From: Brasenia schreberi
Taxonomy: Eukaryota; Streptophyta; Magnoliopsida; Nymphaeales; Cabombaceae
Direction of reading: 5' to 3'
Assembly: GCA_036023115.1 (NCBI GenBank)
Contig: JAYKKT010000091.1
Coordinates: 36,203,001-36,267,000, forward strand
DNA: 64,000 nt
Shown: piece after piece, positions 51,736 through 63,670 of the stretch
How positions within the stretch are numbered: the stretch's first letter is position 1
Layout: every line of letters starts with the position of its first letter
Program-made: the position numbers and the translations under genes
Notes under the pieces: generated by a model
What the model saw: the letters and a program-made list of their open reading frames with translations, nothing else
Databases searched by the model: none
Told to the model about the DNA's origin: nothing

Positions 51736-53237
51736 AATGAGAGAGTATGCATGAGCTCTTTGCTGAAACCATATAGTGGGCATCACTTATATTTTCAAAA
51801 ACATATTTCTGTTACTAAGAAAAATGCTATTGGGCATTTATTTCCTTTGTCATGCATTTTTAGAATGGAGAACGTTCAATCCTCCATATAAACACATAGC
51901 AAATATTTTGTTATGAAATTGTGCTTTTATTTATTTTTTTATGTATTGATTCGTATAGTATCATATAAGATAGAATCACATGATAAAAATAACTCATACT
52001 AATTATTTTATCTTTCAAAAAAAAACTCATACTAATTCTTTTAAATGCCGCATTAAGCTTAGTTAGAACTTTGTTTGAAACATTGTAAAATCATATAATC
52101 TTGCTTTTCGAATACTAACATGCCAGAATCTTTCCTAGCCCGTGCACACACACACAAACACATCATGATACTTAAACTGTGCAAAATTGCAATGAGATAT
52201 GGGATTCATCGTGCCATATTGTTCCCATGAGTCATGGCAGTAGTTTTTATTCTTTTTGTAGAATTGCGATACTTTAAAATGAGTATTATCTATACTTAAA
52301 GACTGCCATATATATAGTAATTTCGGGAAAATTTTATTTCTTAGTTTTTTCACTAGCAAAATAGGACGAAATTTCAATAATTTATTTGACAAAAAATAAA
52401 ACAATTTTATCTAAAAGGTTTACGGGAAAAGAACATTGGAGAAGTATGTGATTATCGTTATATTGGAATATTCTTGAAGTTTTAGGAACATAATTAGCTC
52501 TTATAACGTTTGTTAATGTTACAATGTTCTCGCATCCACATATTAAGTCACATATACAACACATATTCGTATATGCTAATTAACTAAACATTAAAATAAG
52601 AGCGTACATTGCTGTCAAAATATTTTATTATTGCTGACCTAAATCAATTTTAATTAAAACATGTTAAGAGCAGACTGATTCGAACATATCCCATAATGTA
52701 CCAAGAATATCAAAGTCTCACATTTTGTCAAATTGCAAATAGTTTATGGGCATCGCTGTTCCTACCTACACAGGGTGTGCACATTTTGGTTGGATGGTGG
52801 GGAATAGCATGCGTAAGAGAGAGAGAGAAACTGCCTCTCTCTCTCTATATATATATATATGTATATATATATACTTGTTTGTGAGTATGAATTATATCGA
52901 AGCATAATATCTTATAATGGTACCTTCTCTTATTCTTATGGATCTGCCCACCAAATGCTAGATTCCATGTATATTTTCTATTGAAGATTAGAAAGTATCG
53001 ACCTTGCTACACAAGCTCCGACTCTTGAAAGACTAATAATCAGCAAATCATAATTCGTGAAAATAACTACGAGCTTTAAATTGCCACAATTGCATACTTT
53101 GAATCAGTTAAGCACATGAACATATGATAAATAAAGGACTCAAAGCACGAACGCAAAATTTTGGCAGCATACCACCCAAAGAATACATCGGTTCTACACA
53201 AACACACATATATGTATATATATGTGTGTGTATATAG

Positions 53238-53301
<64 letters not shown>

Positions 53302-53764
53302 ATCGTGTGTGTGTTCGTAAATATGGTGTGGGTCGTTGGGAGCACAAGTCCAAGACCTGAAAAGACCTAGTTTGGTCAATAGTTCTCCAACACAGATTGA
53401 GACATACTTTTTTTTGTACTTCAGTGTAAATAAATCCAGCATGGGTCAACCTCAAACACAAATTTTGACATGGTGTTCAATAATGCTTATTAAAGTTAGA
53501 TCCTATATCTAAAATATCACATGCTTAGTTATGGCTAAATTAATGAATATTACAAATCTTGTCTATGAATACTCCTTGTCTCCTGATCATAACAATATTC
53601 TCAGTTAATTCCAAAACAAGTATGGGATGAGGCACACAGGTATTTTGTGTGAAGCACACTTATATTCACGTCCACAAAATATGTGTATTTCTCTATATAC
53701 AATTACAGACTCAGAAAAATTTTAGATTTTAGGTGAGACGTATGCCTTACCTCACCTTAAAGTA
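50816..53764. other. AT-rich, microsatellite-rich intergenic DNA
   Basis: No gene was recognised. Repeats: (TA)n at 51396-51429 and 51695-51727; (CT)n/(TA)n at 52832-52875; a (TA)/(GT) mix at about 53206-53236. Confidence 0.6.
53241..53299. repeat. (GA)n microsatellite
   Basis: About 59 bp of pure GA, preceded by a short TATATGTGTG stretch. Confidence 0.97.
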
Positions 53765-53862
53765 GATCTTCCTTGATGCATGGCCTGCATATTGAACTTA
53801 TGACCTTCAGCTTGGGAGTCGACTCCCTAGCCATGTGAGCTATGATTCATTGTGCATAGGAC
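53765..53862 (-). mobile_element. tRNA-derived SINE fragment
   Basis: In reverse: ATAGCTCACATGGCTAGGGA (box A-like), then AAGGTCATAAGTTCAATATG (box B-like). Confidence 0.5.
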
Positions 53863-54224
53863 CACAAATTTTAATGACAGAATTAAGTAGACTGATTATA
53901 ACTAAACCTTTGTTATTTAGGATCACTAATCATTTCTCGATTACATTATAGCTGGAATGTATCATTCATGGATGGAAAATAATTTTTAATAATTAAAGTA
54001 TAACTAATTATAGTTAGAACCTCTTCCTAACTATGATCGTTAAGTATTGATTGAATTTAATATGCTCAATTATAGCAGCCTCAACGTGCCTTTCCTAGGC
54101 ATTTTTAAAAATTAAGCCAAGTTTAATGGTAGAAAACCTGTTTAGACAGGAGTCATTAAATATTTAATCTAATAATGCTTGATTATGAAATACTTACGTA
54201 ATCTGGCAAATCAAATTTGGAACT

Positions 54225-54340
54225 TCTGTTAGCTCATCTGGTAGGGATCTCTAATCCCCATGTCGCAGGTTGTGAGTTCGATTCTCTGGGCGTTGATGGC
54301 TTGGTGTGTGTGTGTTAAACCAACGAAATTGTTTTCCGAT
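54225..54340 (+). mobile_element. tRNA-derived SINE fragment, best pol III boxes
   Basis: TTAGCTCATCTGGTAGGG is close to a tRNA box A and GTGAGTTCGATTCTC to box B, 43 bp apart. The acceptor arms do not pair, so it is not a tRNA gene. A TGTGTGTGTTAAACC tail resembles the fragment at 50110-50205. Confidence 0.6.
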
Positions 54341-54917
54341 AAATTATGACGGTCTGAACTGCCAGAAATTGAATTTTTCCTCCACTAGATAGGGAAGTTT
54401 GATTTTCTCTAGTGCCTGTATAAGTCTATAAGCCAGAGAACTGCCATAAGACTGTAGTCAATATTCTCTAAAAGAGGGAATTCTTAAGTTTCTACTTTCA
54501 TGGGCATACTCCATAGTTTAAAACACTAGAATATTTCAAATTTTATTTTTGATTTATTGCAAATCAAACGCTAATTGGGGCCATGATCTATATGTTCAGT
54601 TAGTCGAATCACGTTATATATATGTATGTATGTACAGGTACATATGTGTATATGTATAGATGAATAATGTTTTTTTCTTTATTAGGCATTATATATGTAT
54701 ATATGAGGTCATATTATTCAAACAGGTCCTGCGTCTGCGTGTTTTTCCTAGAGAGTAACGTGTACCGGGGTGTACCATTATTAGCTCCAAAAGAAGAGAC
54801 CGTTTGGTAGGCGCATGTAAAAGAAAAACAATTGAAGCAGACGCATGAGGGAGCTTGACCGTTAGAGCAGTAAAATATTGGTGAAGGAGTTAGCTACGGT
54901 TGGTGAAGAACCTGATT

Positions 54918-54921
<4 letters not shown>
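54341..54921. other. Intergenic DNA
   Basis: AT-rich sequence with a degenerate TATATG/TATGTA patch at about 54614-54705. No gene was recognised. Confidence 0.45.
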
Positions 54922-54986
<65 letters not shown>

Positions 54987-55031
54987 AAGAAAGAGACGTA
55001 TTTGTTAGAGAGAGAGAGAGAGAGAGAGAGG
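54922..55031. repeat. Two (GA)n arrays in near-duplicate context
   Basis: Pure GA at 54922-54984 and about 55006-55030. Each is followed by a related sequence (GCTAAGAAAGAGACG and GGTAAGATAGAGACG), which suggests local duplication. Confidence 0.92.
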
Positions 55032-55611
55032 TAAGATAGAGACGCATATGTTAAAAAGTTTTGTTCTTCATCATATTACAAAGTTTGTCTTGAGTATTGA
55101 CTATCAAAACATGAAAAGTTCGTCTCGCGAGTATTTGGATGTTTAGGTCAGAGAGAGCGATCATATGTCAAGCCGTGAGTCAACAAGTTGATAACAAGAC
55201 CTTTCCGCTTTTCTTTGGTTTTAAATACTGATAATAAGATTCTCATTATTAATTAGTGAAAAGTTATGGCACGCATGCATTACATGCGACGTTGACATTT
55301 GGCATGCATGACATCCCTTTTCTCACGTGTATGTTGACTTGTAAAGTCAGGAGTTTAAACTTTCTGTCATCAAAATTTTAGTTGCAATTTTTGTTGCTTT
55401 TGTGTGTGTATATTATATATGAAGAGTGTCTTATATGACTGTCATTATATATATAAAAGAAGAGTGCCTTATATTTTATATTCAATCTATCAAATCGAGA
55501 TCATTTTTGTCATGGATCTCAAAGATCTTGAAAATTTTTGTCGTTAATTTCAAAGATTAAACTGTAAAAACATTAATACATGTACGGAAAGAGATTTTTT
55601 TCTCTCTTCCC

Positions 55612-55658
<47 letters not shown>

Positions 55659-56568
55659 GTGTGTTTTGCTCTCCACGAAAATACGAAGGATTTCGAGAGA
55701 CATACGCTGAAGTATGCGTGATTGCTTTCATTCTTCACAAAATGAGGGATTTGCATTGGAAGCTTTATGGCCCTCATTGTATTTCTTAACATGCGATTTA
55801 TTGATCTAAACCATGATTGATTGATTAATAATTTTCAAAAGAAGCTGTCCCCTGCTTAGAACAAAACGACGTTACTGAACTGACGGTTTCCATATCAAAA
55901 TACCAATAAATACCTGATTAATTAAACTTTGACTGTGTTTCCACATGATCGAGTTTTTTAAGCATCTAGTTAGAAGCTGCATGACTGTAGGTTTCATTTA
56001 TTAATATGAACAAAAGGAATTACGATTAGCTGCTAAAGAAGTCTTGGGAAAAGATCAGCGCTCTCTAGGAATCGATCTCTCGACTCTTCAACTCGAAGGT
56101 TCTTTTGAGTCGACCCCATAGCTCGAAGAGCCGCGGCTCTTTGTGCTTTCATTTAAATACATAATCCATTTCTTGATCTCACCTAAACAAGAACTCCATG
56201 CATTAGTCTACGAGGTAGGAAGGTTTCCAAACTACCGCGCTTAATTATGAAGCACGTAATATTCGTGATGTCATCTCACACAGAAACAGAAAAAATAGAA
56301 GCCATCAAACTGCGCATATCCTAAAATTTCCCAAGTAAAAAATCTTTGCCTGAGTTCTTTCTTTTATGACTTGTGCTTGATCATATGATAGAGCAGGTAC
56401 ACTTTACAAAATTGGAAGCCATCCCTGCCTACCACAAAAAGGAATTAAGATTTAATCTGCCATTTGCATTAAAATATTGATGGCACAGAAGAACGTACAT
56501 ATTTATTATATCGATCTTAAGAAATAATAGTAAAATAATAGGCTTCTAGTACACCTCGTCAAAGTCCT
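55032..56568. other. Upstream region of the MYB gene
   Basis: AT-rich, with (TA)n at 55614-55656. A perfect 16-bp palindrome (AAGAGCCGCGGCTCTT) lies at 56126-56141, next to a TCGACTC...GAGTCGA inverted pair at about 56092-56128. No gene was recognised. Confidence 0.5.
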
Positions 56569-56596
56569 CTATATATACCTCCATACTAGTGGAGGT
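56569..56596 (+). promoter_or_regulatory. TATA box and adjacent hairpin of the MYB gene
   Basis: CTATATATACC (56569-56579) is followed by a 7-bp stem ACCTCCA/TGGAGGT (56577-56583, 56590-56596) with a 6-base loop. The MYB ATG is about 130 bp downstream, consistent with a short leader. Confidence 0.65.
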
Positions 56597-56704
56597 TCGC
56601 AACTCGTTTTTGTGAAACTAGAAGTTCGTTGTGCATAGTTTATCTTCACATGAAATAGTCTAAGAGAGTGAAAGACTCCTTGTGTTTCCTCTTTGATATA
56701 TACA

Positions 56705-58202
56705 ATGGGGAGATCGCCATGCTGTGATGAACATGGGCTCAAGAAAGGGCCATGGACACCTGAGGAAGATCAGAAGCTCGTGGACTACATTCAGAAGCAT
56801 GGCCATGGCAGCTGGAGAGCCCTCCCGAAGCTCGCCGGGCTTAATCGTTGCGGAAAGAGCTGCAGGCTAAGATGGACGAACTACCTGCGGCCAGATATCA
56901 AGAGGGGCAATTTCTCATATGATGAGGAGCAGACCATATTGAACCTTCATTCTCTCTTGGGCAACAAGTAATCATCTCTCCTTCCATTGTTAAAAGCTTC
57001 TAAGGCTAACAGCTCTCATTTATGACGCGAACTTTATGGTGGCATTTGATCCGTTTTTGTGCCACTAAAAGCATAAAATTCTACGTAGAAAAAGCTGTCA
57101 CTGTAGATGAACATTGTTGTAATGAATGAAGGTTTTTCATAAGCAAATAATATCTAATGTTCATATTATCTAAAGTCCTCATAAATTATCTGTAGTCCTC
57201 ATAAATTATCTGTGCTTTGTACGAAAGTTATGTTTTCACTTTGGTAGAGGGTTCGGCTTACAAAGATCTTTCAATTTGAAAGTCACAAGTTCAATACCCT
57301 CATTAAAGACCATGTTATTCTAATTACCTTAATAATTCATCTTCCTTTCTGTGTGATCAGGTGGTCAACAATCGCGACGCACTTGCCGGGTCGCACCGAT
57401 AATGAGATCAAGAATCACTGGAACACCCATCTGAAAAAGAAGTTGATTCGAATGGGGATCGATCCTGTAACCCACAAGCCAAGACTGGATCTAAGCATGC
57501 TAACCAATTTCCACGCATTTGATCAGACTCTCAGGCTACAAACAGATGCAGCACAGTTAGCCGGAATCCGTTATATTCAGAACCTCCTTCAGACCGTGAT
57601 GAACAATGCTAAACCTTACTCCGGCTTGCGTTCTAGATTGGCCGAATCACCAATTATGACGAATTACCAACTTGAGAATCTTCCTTCTTGTATTGATCTC
57701 CCTCTGGAGCAGCTTCAGATGAACTCCAGTTTGTGTGATTTCAAAGATGCACAGGTTCCTTCTGGTTACCAGCAAAACCAAATGTATAATGAGGACAACA
57801 AGGGTGGACTATTAGTGTTGCCTTCTGTAGACAAGCCAGCTTCGTCCATGCCACCTTACACCACTCTGAACCCCGTTCAGGACCAGATGAACCCATCTGA
57901 GATGTCAGCGAATTCCTCTATGACGACAGGGATGACTGATTTTGAAGCTTGGGAGGAGCTTGGTCTTGATGATCAATCTAGCAACTACTGGGCAGACCTC
58001 TTAAAGTATGTGTGGACTCCTGTCGTTGCATTATCATTAATCTTTTGAAAAATTTAAGCATTTTTCATCTATAATTTATTATTAATTAAGGTTCTTTTCG
58101 AAATTTTTATTTCGTATTTTTCATTGCTAACCTGTTCTTCTTGTGTGTTTGATTTTACTCAGCCACGCGACAACTTTGTCGGCATGGGTGGAAGGGTCTT
58201 AG
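56705..58202 (+). CDS. R2R3-MYB transcription factor, three exons
   Basis: Predicted nuclear transcription factor. Exons: 56705-56967, 57361-58005, 58163-58202. Phases fit and give 315 codons plus stop. The ATG opens [17 protein letters not shown], the standard start. R2 (about residues 14-64) has Trp at GPW, GSW and LRW. R3 (about 67-115) has Phe in place of the first Trp (RGNFSYDEE), then NKW and NHW. The [DE]Lx2[RK]x3L bHLH-binding motif is absent. After R3 come [20 protein letters not shown] and an acidic end ([28 protein letters not shown]). [13 protein letters not shown] fits subgroups 10/11/24 (MYB9/107, MYB41/102, MYB93 types, several linked to suberin and cutin). The subgroup is tentative. 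The intron usual in R2 is missing and an unusual intron precedes the last 13 codons. No damage was seen. Confidence 0.93.
57240..57312 (+). mobile_element. Possible SINE remnant in MYB intron 1
   Basis: TTTGGTAGAGGGTTCGGC, then AGTCACAAGTTCAATACCC resembling boxes A and B. Degenerate. Confidence 0.3.
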
Positions 58203-58663
58203 CAAGACAGCAAGTCGTCCTAAAGATCAAGTTCACGCATTTATAGATGGAGAAAGAGCTATACATATTTCATGTTACAGTTGCATGTCTCTTGATAATA
58301 CTTGTGTTCATCATGGTGAGCATATGTAATTATCAATTTACCGACTTGGATTGTGATCTCAAATCTCAAGAAGAGACCAAGAAAAATGAATAAGATGCAT
58401 TATATACTTTATTTATCCATCACAATCAAGCAAAGAAAGGGATGGTTGAGCTATTATGTTTGATTCAGAAGTGTAGACTTGCTGGTAAATCTCAAAGATC
58501 CACTCCTTTCAACAAATTCGATGCAATTTAGTGCCATTATTTGGCGATTTCTGTTAAACAAAAAGAAATCTTGATTCATAATCATTTCCGAATTTGGTGC
58601 AGCTTTGCATTCAGTTCCGAATCAGAATCCTAACTACCCTTTATATACATACCTGTATGTATG

Positions 58664-58704
<41 letters not shown>

Positions 58705-59269
58705 ATATATACACACCTAAAGGGAGGTAAAAGCTGTAGGTTTTATTCATCTTTCATACTAACATTGAAAGAGCAGTGACCAGAAAAACAAGTATAGTTA
58801 GAAAGCCAAATGATAAATGCTTGGTAACTATCTTGTATGGTCAGAGGCAATTGGTGATCGGTCTATATCCCTCGTTTGATCCTTTCGACTGAGGTCAGAT
58901 CCAAGAATCCCACATAATATGTTCTTGTTCAATCCATTTTGGATTCAGATCCAGACTCAAATCCAGAAAATTGGGACAGAATGTGGAACATCCAATTTGG
59001 TGTCGTCTGAAAGCATTCCAATTTGGTGTCTATCTCGAATTAGAGACTACAACCCAAACTCCAAATCCAAATAATTTTTTATGTGAATTTGCACTTAGGT
59101 CGCTTTCGGATCTAAACCAAAAGTATCGCCGACATCCCTACCAAACAACCTGCTCCAAGAAAATGCATGCAGTAAGCTTAGAGTCATGGACACCACACCA
59201 TAAAATGGTTTGGGTGATTTTTCCATAAGTTGGCCATGAAAGCAAGTCCATGATATAGATCCTAGACCT
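58203..59269. other. MYB 3' UTR and intergenic DNA
   Basis: Contains (TA)n at about 58669-58698. No gene was recognised. The open frame at 58971-59228 has no domain. Confidence 0.45.
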
Positions 59270-59640
59270 TGCTGATTCTGGGCAGTCCCAGTTCTACTAA
59301 AACTGGGAACCGGAACAGGATTGCTTCCTCTCTAGGCCCAACTCCACCATTTTCTGATCTGGTTCCGGGTGTTGCCTGATCTGAGAAGGTTTTTATGTGG
59401 TCGAAAAAGTTCATGAAACAAAGGTGGGATTTTGAAACTGGAACAGGAAACAACTTGGAACCGTATGTTTCGAACTGCTAGTTCTGGTTTTGGTTCCAGT
59501 TCAGTTCCTCGTTTGGTGAAAATGGAACCGGACTGCTGGGGTCCTGCTTCTGCTCCAGTTCTCCAAAGTTCCAGTTTTGGTTGGTTCTGGTGGCGATTTG
59601 GTTCGGTTCAACCCCCCATTGGCCACTTCCAGTGGATCCG
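59270..59640. repeat. GGTTCC/GGAACC-rich island (MITE-like)
   Basis: Related in composition to 48505-48800 and 50560-50815: GGAACCGGAACAGG, GGTTTTGGTTCCAG, GGAACCGG. Ends were not resolved. Confidence 0.45.
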
Positions 59641-60042
59641 AAGACTATTTAGAGACACGGAAACCATGGGAATGATGTTCCGGTCCATGCATTGACCTGT
59701 CCAGGAAAATTTTGTTTTCTAGGAATAGAGATTCATAGAAAGAGCTTGCAAGCGTGGAAGGGGGTAAAGGGGAAGCTTCTTGCTGACCCAGGTATGAATA
59801 TATGAATATAAAGTCTTATATTTAACCCGTCTAAACCAAAACTGCCAAGTCTAAAAGGAATTTGTATTATTAGCTTGACATAATAATCAAGTATATTTGT
59901 TTGCTTTTGTTGTCACATTAGCTTAATCCATCATCACCTGAAGACAAAGATTGATCTTAAAGGATAAAACTCGGCAAAGGTGTGCAACTGCACAGTGTTT
60001 TTAAATTAAAAGCCATCGTGTTCACTTTAGAAAGAGAAGAAA
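59641..60042. other. Intergenic DNA
   Basis: No gene or clear repeat was recognised. Confidence 0.4.
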
Positions 60043-60240
60043 TCAGGCATTGCTGCCGAACCAGATTTTCGACATGTCACCTCCCAGAACCCGGGGGGGA
60101 GACCCAGTCCCGGGTTTGTATCCGGTGCTAGCCGTAAAGCCGTGAGACTCCTCATCCCATCCTGAGGTATATGCAGCACGAGGCTTCGGCTTACGCACTG
60201 GACTTCTGCGTGGTTCGACACGAACATACAGAGGAGACAT
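60043..60240 (-). CDS. Candidate exon or small ORF, unknown family
   Basis: A 65-codon minus-strand frame with ATG and TGA. Residues include VEPRRSPVRKPKPRAAYTSG, WDEESHGF and PPRVLGGDMSKIWFGSNA. It is GC-richer and more codon-like than the AT-rich surroundings. I do not recognise a family. It could be the last exon of a gene whose other exons are not visible, a gene fragment, or chance. No convincing partner exon was found upstream on that strand. Confidence 0.25.
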   Translation of the reverse strand: MSPLYVRVEPRRSPVRKPKPRAAYTSGWDEESHGFTASTGYKPGTGSPPRVLGGDMSKIWFGSNA

Positions 60241-60944
60241 TAGTTAAAAGTTATAATGAAGTTATAAGTTATCTCCAAAGAAGCAAATTTAATGAAGTAA
60301 GCAACAAGAATTATGTGCCTTAAGTTGGTTCACGGTTCTTCATTTTAAAATGGACAAGCTTTCACCTAACCATGATCGATGCTTGATTCTCCGAAGCTGT
60401 CATATTCAGTAGGCCATTCTAAGATGGGATGATGTATGGTTGATCGAGAAAAACATAAATTTGCTGCCATTAAAGAAAGCTTTTTAGGTCGATTTTCATA
60501 GATTTTTCAAAGCCAATGAGTACAAACAAGGACCTCTGTAAAAGCTTAATCTATAAATTATATAATTAACAATACAAATTTTAAAAGTAGTCGGTGGGAT
60601 TCCATATCCAAGTGGAAGTCATGTAAGAGTTTATAAATGATGCAGGACAGAGGCAGGGACACTGAATGGTTCAAGGTCAAAGTGAGTTAAACCTCTTTAG
60701 AGGGTTTGGTGAAGAGGAAACCAGAAATTTTGCTCAATTACTGAAAAATACATGGAATACATAAAAAAAAAATTATATATATCTTCGCTGTTGTCGACTT
60801 GGTCGAGGGCGATCGACAACTTGAAATGCTGCGAGAACAAGTAGCAACTTAGTTTAACATGACTGCCATCAAGCTAGATTTAGATATCTCATAACTTTCT
60901 CCTTTTTAGTTGTAATGGCAGGCCGAAGCTTAATACACATGCAT
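60241..60944. other. Intergenic DNA
   Basis: No gene or clear repeat was recognised. Confidence 0.4.
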
Positions 60945-61020
60945 GCAACCCCCCCAAAAAAGTCTAACTCCCCACCTGCAACAAGGGTGTAAGAGCGTCG
61001 TGCCAGTTGAGCTAATGCTT
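60945..61020 (-). mobile_element. tRNA-derived SINE fragment
   Basis: In reverse: ATTAGCTCAACTGGCACGAC (box A-like), then GGTGGGGAGTTAGAC (weak box B). Confidence 0.45.
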
Positions 61021-62562
61021 TTGGTGCATATCTCATAAAGTTCTTTGTTATTTGGGCTTCGGTTCCGTCTCTCGCGTGAAAAACAGAAGAAAGTGATGGA
61101 AGTTGTTAGCATCTTTCTACTACCATTCACATTAAAGTGGGCTGGTATTAGATCTCTATGCTTAATGGTCAAATATGAGCCGACTCTCAAGGTAAGTGTT
61201 GTCGAAAGTCCGACTCACTTGTTGTATTAGTTACGAGTGTGACCATCGAGATAGCCTCAAATCCTGTTTATCATGAGAGAACTAAGCAATTGATCGACTT
61301 CCAAACCAACCAATTTAATTTACTACTTCAATAAACGCATGAAGGTCAGGGAGTCTCCAGACAAAGACTTCGTGCTCATTCTACCATCACCTTATGAATG
61401 GTTAGATGATTTGCACAGGGATGATGTTTCTCAGTTTCTGTTGGTTGCTCTAGATGTATAAAGGAGTTCCCATATTGCACAATTAATTATCGAAAACAGT
61501 AGATTTTTCTTCGCAATGTTGTAGACGTAGAAGACGAGTAATCCCTAGTTCCTATCTTGTATGTATGAATTCATCCAATCAATAGTTTCTCAGGCCCATA
61601 TGATTTTAATTAGGCCCAGAGCGTAGTAGTCGAAATTGCAATATTAGAACGTAAAATCTTACGAGTTTGCGATTCTAGGGATGTTTGCAGATTGACTCAT
61701 GATAAAATCGGTGATTGCTTATGAACACCAATATAATGTTGAAAATGTTAAAACCGGGGTAAAGTCTTATTTTCTTGAGGAATTCTATGAATACTTTCAA
61801 AACTCCATTCATATAGGAGATTCAATTGTTGACACTAAACTAACTGCAGTGGTTGATGATATCAATCATGAACACTGCAATGCTTAAGAAGGAACCTCAA
61901 TTTTGAAGTTTTTAACCATAGAGAGAATCTTAACTTTCTTTTGTCCCTCTTCTAAACCAGACTCCAAAAGGTTCCCAGGTTGAACCGAGTCTTGGTTAAG
62001 AACTGTCATCATCTGTAATTCACACAAATTGTATTCGGATCAGGCTTGCCAATCAATCTCAGGGATTGTCTGTAACATGGCAGCTTTACTTTGTCTTACG
62101 GTGTTATTGAGTAGTTGATTGCCCTTTAGGAAGCCAAGATTAGCATATAGTAAACCAAACCAAACCATACCACAATGCAAAGATGCATCGACAAAGCGAA
62201 TCACTGGTTTCAATCGGTCTGGATAGGTCAATAGTGCTTTTAAAGAACCGTTTTGATCAAATATGGCAATATGGTACACCATAGTGCCAAAGAATCATCC
62301 ATCTTAACATGACATCCTTGAAACCCAGATGTACTATTAGTGCATCCCAGGGATAAAGTCTTCACATATGAAATGGAAGCAGCTCCAGTTTATGCTCATC
62401 ATACACCATAGATTCAGTTGTCGGAATTATGTTTTTTGGATGGTTAAAAGACCCACCGGACATTCTAGCCGTCTGAAAATAATTCAAACTGCTGATGACG
62501 GCCAGGACTGGTTTCTAATTGTTGCCATGAGTTGTTGTTTCAACGAGCGCTGTTAAGAGTGG
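61021..62562. other. Intergenic DNA
   Basis: Several short open frames occur (for example 61699-61887), none with a recognisable domain. Confidence 0.4.
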
Positions 62563-62751
62563 TGCAAAGCTAGGGATGTCAATATTGAGCCGACCCATGG
62601 GGCCTCAACCCAACCCCATCAGATCAGGTTTGGGTACAGGGATGAGATGCCCGACCTGTACCCAACCAGAATGTACCCCAACAAGTACCCCCTTATATAT
62701 ATATGTATATATGTGTATATATATATGTATATATATATATATGTATATATG

Positions 62752-62782
<31 letters not shown>

Positions 62783-62797
62783 GTATATGTATATATG

Positions 62798-62847
<50 letters not shown>

Positions 62848-62948
62848 CATATATATATGTATATATATCAGGTTTGGGTACAGGGATGAGATGCCCGACC
62901 TGTACCCAACCAGAATGTACCCCAACAAGTACCCCCCCCCCCCCCCCC

Positions 62949-62995
<47 letters not shown>

Positions 62996-63128
62996 TCGGG
63001 TATGTTTGTGTATCTCTGTATTGTGAGTATATATATGGGTCCGTTTTATCCCAACCCACTCAAGTCGGGGTCAGATAGGTATACCCGTGCCCAACCCACC
63101 CTGTGGCCATCCCTATCCTATGCAAAGC
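62563..63128. mobile_element. hAT-type MITE, 550 bp, with internal duplication and microsatellites
   Basis: TGCAAAGC at 62563-62570 and 63121-63128 is a perfect 8-bp target duplication. The ends are inverted: TAGGGATGTCAA on the left, TAGGATAGGGATGGCC on the right in reverse. Inside, a roughly 66-bp segment (CAGGTTTGGGTACAGGGATG...) occurs twice at about 62624-62692 and 62869-62934. (TA)n-rich arrays separate the copies, and a run of C (about 62932-62948) and (GT)n follow. Long reading frames here are translated repeats, not genes. Confidence 0.85.
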
Positions 63129-63670
63129 ATCTAATTCATGTCGTAGAGAAGCTTCTTATGTTATTACACTCATGCTTCTAAAAAAATGGTGAGCAACACC
63201 AGTGGTTAGCATGATCCAATCATTCTCTCTCTCTCTCTCTCTCCATATATATGTCGAGTATGTTTATGTGGAGGAAATTTATCATGCATTTACTAAGCGT
63301 TTCTTTTTGGCATGGCAATTCCAATAGATGTACTTATTTACATCAAGATAGCGTATATAGAAAACGTTTTTGGAGAAAGGGATATCGAGCTCTCATGGAA
63401 CGCTTTTTCTTCCGCAAAATCCATTTCCACCAGTTATGCAATGATTTTCTTGTAATGCGAAAGAAAAGCGAATAAAAAAAATATCAAATGATTTAAATCA
63501 ACATGAAGATGTGATTGGGATGCATTCATACATTGCATGAATATAGGGGAGTTTTTCTGCGTCTGTTTCTTTCCAAAGGGAAGTTGAGCCCAGACGGGCA
63601 AGGACAAATACAATCGACACAGCAAAATCGATGTTTATTACCTGATTGTTCTATCAACCATGTGCATTGC
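63129..63670. other. Intergenic DNA
   Basis: A short (CT)n run at about 63224-63243. No gene is supported. Confidence 0.4.

Noticed and set aside
54225..54340. A possible tRNA gene
   Set aside because: Box A and box B are good, but the acceptor stem does not pair. A SINE tail follows.
50110..63120. CRISPR-like or other regularly spaced repeats
   Set aside because: All repeats here are microsatellites, MITEs or tandem duplications. There is no repeat-spacer structure, and this is a plant nuclear genome.
62576..63181. A 201-codon frame and several overlapping Tyr/Ile-rich frames on both strands
   Set aside because: They are translations of (TA)/(TG) microsatellites inside a MITE, not proteins.
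63251..63475. A possible plastid-derived (matK-like) fragment
   Set aside because: A few residues resemble matK, but the similarity is short and I could not extend it.
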